Part shown: in pieces, positions 13,286 through 18,395 of the stretch | Numbering within the stretch: position 1 is the stretch's first letter | How the letters are laid out: each line of letters begins with the position of its first letter | Source: Rhodanobacteraceae bacterium UBA703 | Lineage (GTDB): Bacteria; Pseudomonadota; Gammaproteobacteria; Xanthomonadales; Rhodanobacteraceae | NCBI GenBank assembly: GCA_002297645.1 | Contig: DBMH01000108.1 | Coordinates: 1-18,395 of the forward strand | DNA: 18,395 nt | Direction of reading: 5' to 3' | Made by a program: the position numbers and the translations under genes | Notes under the pieces: model-generated | Databases searched by the model: none | The model's input: the letters and a program-made list of their open reading frames with translations, nothing else | What the model was told of the DNA's origin: nothing

Positions 13286-16144
13286 TCAGAACTTGATGGT
13301 CGCCTCGACGTAGCTGAAGCGGCCGGGCAGGTCGTAGGTCGACGCGTCGTATCCGTTGAGCGAACACGACAGGCAGACCGGCGGAGCCTTGGCGAACAGG
13401 TTGTTGACGCCGCCGGATACCGTCAGCTTGAGGTCCATCGGCACGGTCCAGCTCAGGCGCACGTCGTGGTACGTCGTCGCGCCGAGATGGTGCGTGCTGT
13501 TCGGGCCGTTGCAGATGCCGAAATCCGCCGCCGGACCGCATTCCTCGGTCAGGTCGGAGTAGTAGCGCACCGTCCAGCCGGCCGTCCACGCACCGAGGTT
13601 CCAGCCGAGATTCGCGGTGCTGCGCCACTTCGGCATGCCGCTGTCGGCGACCTCGATGCCGACGTCGCGCGGCTCGGCCTGGCCCGAGTCCGTGGCGACC
13701 GCGCGGTACTTCCTCAGGTAGGTCGTCTGCAGCGAGGCGTTGAACGTTCCGATGCCGGTCTCGTTGCCAGCCCACGTGATGCCGGCGTCGTAGCCGCTGG
13801 TGTTGATGCGGCCGAGATTGAACAGCGTGTTGTTGAAGTCGTTGATGCTTCCCGCGGCGGACCGCCCGATGCTGTTGCAGTACACCGGAGCCAGCGTCTC
13901 GACGCAGCGCGTCAGCAACGTCTGCGCGTCCGACGCCTGGATCGCATTGGTCAGGCTGATGCGGTAGTAGGTCAGCTCGAAGTCGAGCTTGCGCGACCAT
14001 GCCGTGTCCTCCGCCCAGCCCGGGCTGTACAGGGCACCGATCGTCAGGCTCTTGGACTCCTCCGGCTTGAGCAGCGGATTGCCGCCGGTCACCACGGAGA
14101 TCTGCGAATTCGGCTGCTCGTAGCTGGCGGGATCCGGTACGCCGAGCGCAATGCAGTTCAGCGCGAGCTGGCCCGTCGCGTGGTTGCACGGATCGGTGAT
14201 CTGCGCGTCGAAGCGCGAGAACGTCCCGTACAGCTCGCCGATCGACGGAGCGCGGAATCCTTCGGCCCAGGTGCTGCGCAGGGTGAAGTCGTCGGTGATC
14301 TGCCAGCGCAGGCCGAACTTGTTGTTCGTCGTGCCGCCGAAGTTCGAGTAGTCCGAATAGCGCGTGGCCACGCTGAAATCGAGACGCTTGAACGCGGTCC
14401 GGTCGGCGAGGATCGGCGCGTTGAACTCGAGGTAGTACTCGTTGACCGAGTAGCTGCCGCTGGTCGGCCCCGACGGCACGCCGTTCGACTCGCCCGCAGT
14501 GACGATCGCGTCCGGCGTGTAGTAGCCGCTCTGCTTGCGGTGCTCGTAGCCTGCAGCGAACGCGAGGGCGCCGGCGGGCAGTTCGAACACGTCGCCGGAG
14601 ATGTTCGCGGTCCAGTCGGTGAGCTTCTGCTTGCTGCGATCGTTCTCGACGAACGAGATGTACTTCAGCATCTCCGGCGTGATCGAACCCGCGCCGCCGA
14701 AGAGGTTGAGCGGCACGCACGGGGCCGTGCACTGGTCCACGGGGCCGAGCGCGCGCTGGATGTGGGCGATGTTGTACGTGCCGTTGACGGTCTGTTCCGC
14801 CTTGTTCTGCGCGGTGACGTAGTTGACGTCCCAGAAGAAGAGGCGTTCGCCGAGATTGAAATCGCCTCTCAGGCCGGTGCTGAAATAGCTCGTGTCCACG
14901 TCCTGGCTGAAGACGCGCGGGCCGCCCTCGAGCGGGCGCCGCGTGATGAACGCGCCGTCGGGACTGATCGTGAAGCCGAACGGGTTGTACGGGTTCGTGG
15001 CGTCGATTCCGACGCGGTCGGCGAGACCGTAGGTTCCGGCTTCCGAGCCGAGGAAGATCGGCTCCGGCGCCGCCTGGTTGACCGATTCGCGCCGCGTGTA
15101 GACGCCCTTCATGTTCCAGCTGATGCGATCGGTGAGCCGGTAGGATCCCTGCGCGAAGATCGACTTGCGCTCGGACGGCGTCAGCAACAGGTTGTACGGC
15201 GCGAAGTTGAAGCGGTACTGGTTGCCCCATCCGGTGAAGTCGTTCAACGTCGGATGCGCGCCGCCGAACGTGCCCGCGAGATTGCAGAAGTTGTCGGGGC
15301 AGAGGCCACCGAAGTCGGACGGCGCCGCGAACACGAAACGTCCGCCCGGCGTGCCGGAACTCCAGGTGTTCGGATTGATCGCGCCGTTGATGCCCGGCGT
15401 CGGATAGCGCGACTGGTTCCAGTCGTCCGAACTGGTCTTGTTTTGCTTGAAGTAGCTGGCGTCGATGAAGAACTCGTGGCGCTCTCCCTTGCCGCCGAAC
15501 GAGAGATTGCCCTGCCGGGTGGCGCCGTCGCCGACCGAGTAGCCGCCGTAGTACAGGCGCGCGGCGGCGCCCTCCTGCGACTTCTTCGTGATGATGTTGA
15601 TGACGCCGGCGATCGCGTCGGAGCCGTACAGCGACGAAGCGCCGTCGGTCAGGATCTCGATGCGGTCCACCGCGCTGGCGGGCAGCGTATTGAGGTCGAC
15701 CGCGGCGGACACGCCGGAAGCCGACGACTCCGACACCCAGCGCAGGCCGTCGACCAGCACCAGCGTGCGCTTGGCGCCGAGGTTGCGCAGGCTGATCGTG
15801 GTCGAACCCGAGCCCACGCCGCCGCCGTCCGGCGGAAAACCGAAGTTGCCCGCGGAATTGAACTTCGTGTTGATCGACGAGCCGCTGACCGACAGGCGCT
15901 GGATGATGTCGCCGATCGAGCCGAGGCCGGTCGCCTCGATGTCCTTCGACGTGATCGTGAGCACCGGGGTCTGGCCCTCGATCTCGGCCTTCTTGATGCG
16001 CGATCCCGTGACTTCGATCGCCTGCAGCACCTGGGCGTCATCGCCGCCCTTTCTTTCCTGCGCCCCCGCCGGCGCCGAGCAGATTCCGAGAACCATCAAG
16101 CTGGCCGCAAGCTGTGTCAGCCGCGGCATACGGTGTGACTTCAT
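13286..16144 (-). CDS. Large TonB-dependent outer-membrane receptor, substrate unknown, 952 residues
   Basis: A ligand-gated outer-membrane barrel energised by TonB. The ATG at 16144 is preceded by GGGAGAGA and opens a signal peptide (MKSHRMPRLTQLAASLMV, cleavage near AGAQ). The frame stays open for another 1.1 kb upstream, but that part is antisense to slt and is not coding. The mature start has a TonB-box-like IEVTGSRI, then a plug domain to about residue 185 (TPVLTITSKDIEATG, ISLRNLGAKRTLVLVDGLR, VDRIEILTDGASSLYGSDA, AGVINIITKK). The barrel includes GFRAPSIGELYG and GGNPLLKPEESKSLTIG and ends in the C-terminal Phe of YVEATIKF. Twelve mature cysteines form six short-range pairs. No SusD-like, ABC or enzyme partner is adjacent, so the substrate is unassigned. 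Confidence 0.92.
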   Translation of the reverse strand: MKSHRMPRLTQLAASLMVLGICSAPAGAQERKGGDDAQVLQAIEVTGSRIKKAEIEGQTPVLTITSKDIEATGLGSIGDIIQRLSVSGSSINTKFNSAGNFGFPPDGGGVGSGSTTISLRNLGAKRTLVLVDGLRWVSESSASGVSAAVDLNTLPASAVDRIEILTDGASSLYGSDAIAGVINIITKKSQEGAAARLYYGGYSVGDGATRQGNLSFGGKGERHEFFIDASYFKQNKTSSDDWNQSRYPTPGINGAINPNTWSSGTPGGRFVFAAPSDFGGLCPDNFCNLAGTFGGAHPTLNDFTGWGNQYRFNFAPYNLLLTPSERKSIFAQGSYRLTDRISWNMKGVYTRRESVNQAAPEPIFLGSEAGTYGLADRVGIDATNPYNPFGFTISPDGAFITRRPLEGGPRVFSQDVDTSYFSTGLRGDFNLGERLFFWDVNYVTAQNKAEQTVNGTYNIAHIQRALGPVDQCTAPCVPLNLFGGAGSITPEMLKYISFVENDRSKQKLTDWTANISGDVFELPAGALAFAAGYEHRKQSGYYTPDAIVTAGESNGVPSGPTSGSYSVNEYYLEFNAPILADRTAFKRLDFSVATRYSDYSNFGGTTNNKFGLRWQITDDFTLRSTWAEGFRAPSIGELYGTFSRFDAQITDPCNHATGQLALNCIALGVPDPASYEQPNSQISVVTGGNPLLKPEESKSLTIGALYSPGWAEDTAWSRKLDFELTYYRISLTNAIQASDAQTLLTRCVETLAPVYCNSIGRSAAGSINDFNNTLFNLGRINTSGYDAGITWAGNETGIGTFNASLQTTYLRKYRAVATDSGQAEPRDVGIEVADSGMPKWRSTANLGWNLGAWTAGWTVRYYSDLTEECGPAADFGICNGPNSTHHLGATTYHDVRLSWTVPMDLKLTVSGGVNNLFAKAPPVCLSCSLNGYDASTYDLPGRFSYVEATIKF

Positions 16145-16204
16145 CGACTCTCTCCCAGTACGAATGGACCACCTTGTGTCGCTGCTCGCGGGCCCGCCGG
16201 GCAA

Positions 16205-16222
16205 CGTAAAGAAAATGTAAAG
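16205..16222 (-). promoter_or_regulatory. Tandem 7-bp direct repeat with 11-bp period upstream of the TonB receptor
   Basis: Read on the minus strand, CTTTACA-TTTT-CTTTACG is two near-identical heptamers with a 4-bp T spacer, 61-78 bp upstream of the receptor ATG. The 11-bp period is the geometry used by PhoB/OmpR-type response regulators. The heptamer matches the PhoB consensus CTGTCAT only in part. The surrounding AT-rich tract is unusual for this genome. Confidence 0.4.
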
Positions 16223-16306
16223 CAATGCTTCGTTTTTCGCCATAAACCGATGCGAGGTACGGGCACCCGTCACATTCCAACGGATCGGTCGTTCAGGATG
16301 TTTCCG

Positions 16307-16316
16307 CAAGCGCTTG
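16307..16316. promoter_or_regulatory. 10-bp palindrome, LacI-type operator candidate
   Basis: CAAGCGCTTG is a perfect palindrome with a central CG step, as in many LacI-family operators. It lies 163 bp upstream of the TonB receptor start and 53 bp upstream of the slt start. Flanking TTTC-C-GCA and TGCGAAA form a second, slightly bulged inverted repeat around it. A possible slt -10 (TAAACT, 16332-16337) lies 15 bp downstream. Confidence 0.3.
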
Positions 16317-16368
16317 ATGCGAAAGGGCAGGTAAACTCCCTCCTGCTCGCCTATCGGGTTCCAAGGAA

Positions 16369-18395
16369 ATGCCCGCTCCCACGATTCGACGGACCTCCCT
16401 GCTCGGCTTCGCCCCGGCCATCGCCGCCCTGGTCGCCATCGCCGCCCCTGCCGCGAAAGCCGACGACCTTCCCGCCCTGCGCGAACAGTTCCGCACGGCC
16501 CTGGCGAGTGCCGCCAAGCCCAACGACGACTCGTGGAAGCGCTATTCCGCCGCCCTCGCGGAAGCGCGCTACCCGCTGACGCCGTACGTCGAACTCGCTG
16601 CGTTGAAGCCGCGCGTCGCCCGGCTCGATCGCCGCGACGTGGAAGCCTTCCTGAAGCGCTGGCCCGACACGCTGGCGGCGCGCGACCTGCGCGAGGCGTA
16701 CCTGCGCGAACTCGCCCGCCGCAGCGACTGGGCCGGATTCCGGGCCCTGTGGCAGGGCAGCAGCGACCGCGACCTGCAGTGCAGCGCGCTGCAGGCGCGC
16801 CTCGCCGCCGGCGACAGGCTCGATTTCGCGCGCGATCTCGATTCGCTCTGGCAGGGCTCGCGCGCGATGCCCTCCTCCTGCGATCCGGTGCTGGCCTCCG
16901 CGCACGCCAACGGCGTGCTGGACGATGCGCGCATCCGCGAGCGCCTCGACCGCGCCGCCGCCGCCGGCAACGCCGAAGCCGCCGGCGAACTCGCGCCCCT
17001 GCTCGCCGGCGCCGAGCGCGCCGATGCCGATCGCATCGTCGCCGCGCTGCGCGATCCGTCCGGCACGCTGGCGAAAGCGAAGACCTGGACGGACGACGCG
17101 CACGCGCGCGACGCCGTGTCCTATGCCTTCGCGCGCCTCGCGCGCAGCAACAGTTCCGCGGCGGAAACCCTGTGGGCCGAGCTGCAGGCGCGCTTCCAGT
17201 GGGACGCCGCGCAGAAGAACCGCATCCTGCACGCGATCGCGCTGTACCGCGCCACGAGCTATTCGCCCGACGCGCTCGCACGCCTCAAGGCGCTGCCGGA
17301 GGCGGCCGAGGACGACGCCACGCGCGAATGGCAGGTGCGCATCGCCCTCACCGCCGGCGACTACGCGGAAACGCTGGCCGCGCTCGACGGCCTCTCCGAG
17401 ACCCAGAAAGCCGATGCGCGCTGGCGCTACCTGCGCGCGCGCCTGCTCGACAAGCTCGGGCGCAAGGCCGAAGCGGCGCCGATCTATGCCGATCTCGCGC
17501 GCGAAGCGAACTTCCACGGCTTCCTCGCCGCCGACTGGAGCGACCGCCCCTATGCGATCTGCCCGACGAAACTCGCCACCGGCGGCGCTGGCGAGGCGGC
17601 GCTGGCGAAGCAGCCCGATCTCGAGCGTGCCTTCGAGTTCCGCGAGCTGGACATGCTGCGCGAGGCGCGCCGCGAATGGGATTTCGCGATGGGCAAGCTC
17701 GACGCGAACCAGCGTCGCCTCGCCGCCGATTCCGCCTGGCGGCGCGGCTGGTACGACCGCGCCGTGTTCGCGTTCTCGGCCGATCCGGAGACGCAGCGGC
17801 TGTACGAACAGCGCTTCCCGCTGGGGCTGGAAAAGCACGTCCGCAGCGAGGCGCGCGCGGCCGGCATCGACCCGGCCTGGGCCTACGCGATCATCCGCGC
17901 CGAGAGCGCGTGGATGAGCGACGCGCGCTCGCACGCGAATGCCTGGGGCCTGATGCAGCTGCTGCCCGGCGTCGCGAAGCAGGTGGCCAAGTCCGCCGGC
18001 CTGCCCTACTCGAAGCCGCAGCAGTTGTTCGATCCCGAATACAACGTGCAGCTCGGCACGCGCTTCCTCGGCCAGATGGCGCGCAAGTACGACGGCAGCC
18101 CCTGGCTGGCAAGCGCCGCCTACAACGCCGGGCCGGCGCCCGTGGGCCGCTGGCTCGACGCGCGTGGCTCGCTCGATCCCGACTTCTTCATCGAGACGAT
18201 CCCCTACAGGGAAACGCGCGAGTACGTGGCGCGCGTGCTCGCCTTCAGCGTGATCTACGACTGGCGCCTCAACGGCAAGGCGCTGCCGCTGTCCTCGCGC
18301 ATGCCGCGCATCGGGCAGCCCTATCGCGCGCCGGACGACAGCACGCCGCGCAAGGCCGTCGCCTGCGCCGCCGTTCCCGAAGCGCCGGCGACGGC
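16369..18395 (+). CDS. slt: Soluble lytic murein transglycosylase (Slt70-like), 3' end cut by the window
   Basis: A periplasmic enzyme that cleaves the MurNAc-GlcNAc bond of peptidoglycan, forming 1,6-anhydro-MurNAc. The frame opens at ATG 16369, next to an AAGGAA ribosome-binding site with almost no spacer, and runs off the window after 675 residues without a stop. The signal peptide covers residues 1-31 (MPAPTIRRTSLLG..., cleavage near AKA). It contains RR-T-S-L-L, only a weak resemblance to a Tat motif. Residues from about 32 to 470 are an Ala-, Arg- and Leu-rich helical region, matching the ring-shaped U and L domains of Slt70. The catalytic C-domain has AIIRAES with Glu512 as the acid/base, NAWGLMQLLP, and AAYNAGPAPVGRW with YNAGP at 585-589. 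Slt70 itself is about 645 residues, so little is missing. The gene is divergent from the large TonB receptor. Confidence 0.93.
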   Translation, partial: MPAPTIRRTSLLGFAPAIAALVAIAAPAAKADDLPALREQFRTALASAAKPNDDSWKRYSAALAEARYPLTPYVELAALKPRVARLDRRDVEAFLKRWPDTLAARDLREAYLRELARRSDWAGFRALWQGSSDRDLQCSALQARLAAGDRLDFARDLDSLWQGSRAMPSSCDPVLASAHANGVLDDARIRERLDRAAAAGNAEAAGELAPLLAGAERADADRIVAALRDPSGTLAKAKTWTDDAHARDAVSYAFARLARSNSSAAETLWAELQARFQWDAAQKNRILHAIALYRATSYSPDALARLKALPEAAEDDATREWQVRIALTAGDYAETLAALDGLSETQKADARWRYLRARLLDKLGRKAEAAPIYADLAREANFHGFLAADWSDRPYAICPTKLATGGAGEAALAKQPDLERAFEFRELDMLREARREWDFAMGKLDANQRRLAADSAWRRGWYDRAVFAFSADPETQRLYEQRFPLGLEKHVRSEARAAGIDPAWAYAIIRAESAWMSDARSHANAWGLMQLLPGVAKQVAKSAGLPYSKPQQLFDPEYNVQLGTRFLGQMARKYDGSPWLASAAYNAGPAPVGRWLDARGSLDPDFFIETIPYRETREYVARVLAFSVIYDWRLNGKALPLSSRMPRIGQPYRAPDDSTPRKAVACAAVPEAPAT

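Noticed and set aside
13205..16138. A 977-codon plus-strand open frame opposite the large TonB receptor
   Set aside because: It is the antisense shadow of a clear receptor gene. The translation is Arg/Val/Ala/Asp-rich with no domain, and such frames are expected at this GC content.
16145..17281. N-terminal extension of the large TonB receptor frame by about 380 codons
   Set aside because: The extension is Arg-rich, antisense to slt, and precedes a perfectly placed signal peptide and ribosome-binding site at 16144.
16351..17934. A 527-codon minus-strand open frame opposite slt
   Set aside because: Slt is identified by its catalytic domain motifs; the opposite frame shows no domain and is a GC-driven shadow.
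1..18395. CRISPR arrays, tRNA/rRNA genes, insertion sequences or phage genes
   Set aside because: No regularly spaced repeats, tRNA-like cloverleaf with CCA end, transposase or integrase sequence was seen by eye; a tRNA or covariance-model scan could not be run.

Overview
The window is a very GC-rich piece of a Gram-negative chromosome. The best fit is a gammaproteobacterium of the Xanthomonadales/Lysobacterales (Xanthomonas, Lysobacter, Rhodanobacter and relatives). Supporting signs are a plant/proteobacterial-type glutamate-cysteine ligase, the order engB - cytochrome c4 - dsbA genes - endonuclease/exonuclease/phosphatase gene, two outer-membrane TonB-dependent receptors, and a predicted leaderless promoter. 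The order and the taxonomic reading are recalled from general knowledge, not searched. No insertion sequence, phage gene, tRNA, rRNA or CRISPR array was found; this looks like ordinary core chromosome with some accessory cell-envelope functions.

Layout. 1-809 (+) is the C-terminal part of a polytopic membrane protein cut by the window edge. 908-1258 (+) is a 116-residue protein of unknown function. 1317-4625 (-) is a full-length secreted tricorn-type protease. It faces away from 4900-7041 (+), an OprC/NosA-type TonB-dependent copper receptor. 7099-8475 (-) is gshA and 8582-9196 (-) is engB, the GTPase of 50S ribosome assembly; the two are separated by a 24-bp perfect palindrome. Divergent from engB, a good sigma-70 promoter (TTGACC-17-GATAAT) leads into cytochrome c4 (9325-10002), then three consecutive DsbA-family thiol oxidoreductases (10106-10783, 10831-11475, 11594-12277) with active sites CPAC, CPHC and CSHC. 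An endonuclease/exonuclease/phosphatase-fold protein (12347-13147) follows, with what looks like its own leaderless promoter. An 11-bp-stem bidirectional terminator separates it from a large TonB-dependent receptor of unknown substrate (13286-16144, -). The last gene, slt (16369 to the window end, +), is a soluble lytic transglycosylase missing only its tail.

How the genes fit together. Most products act in the envelope. The Dsb cluster makes disulfides in exported proteins, and cytochrome c4 carries electrons to terminal oxidases. The large receptor has twelve mature cysteines in six short-range pairs, so it is a plausible Dsb client. Tricorn and Slt are exported hydrolytic or lytic enzymes. 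GshA supplies cytoplasmic glutathione.

The points most worth a second look are the triple DsbA array with non-canonical active sites, the conserved copper-site geometry plus extra Met/His clusters in the OprC-like receptor, the cysteine-paired receptor with a tandem 11-bp-period repeat upstream, and the promoter nested inside a hairpin ahead of the leaderless gene. I did not find a clearly new multi-gene system.
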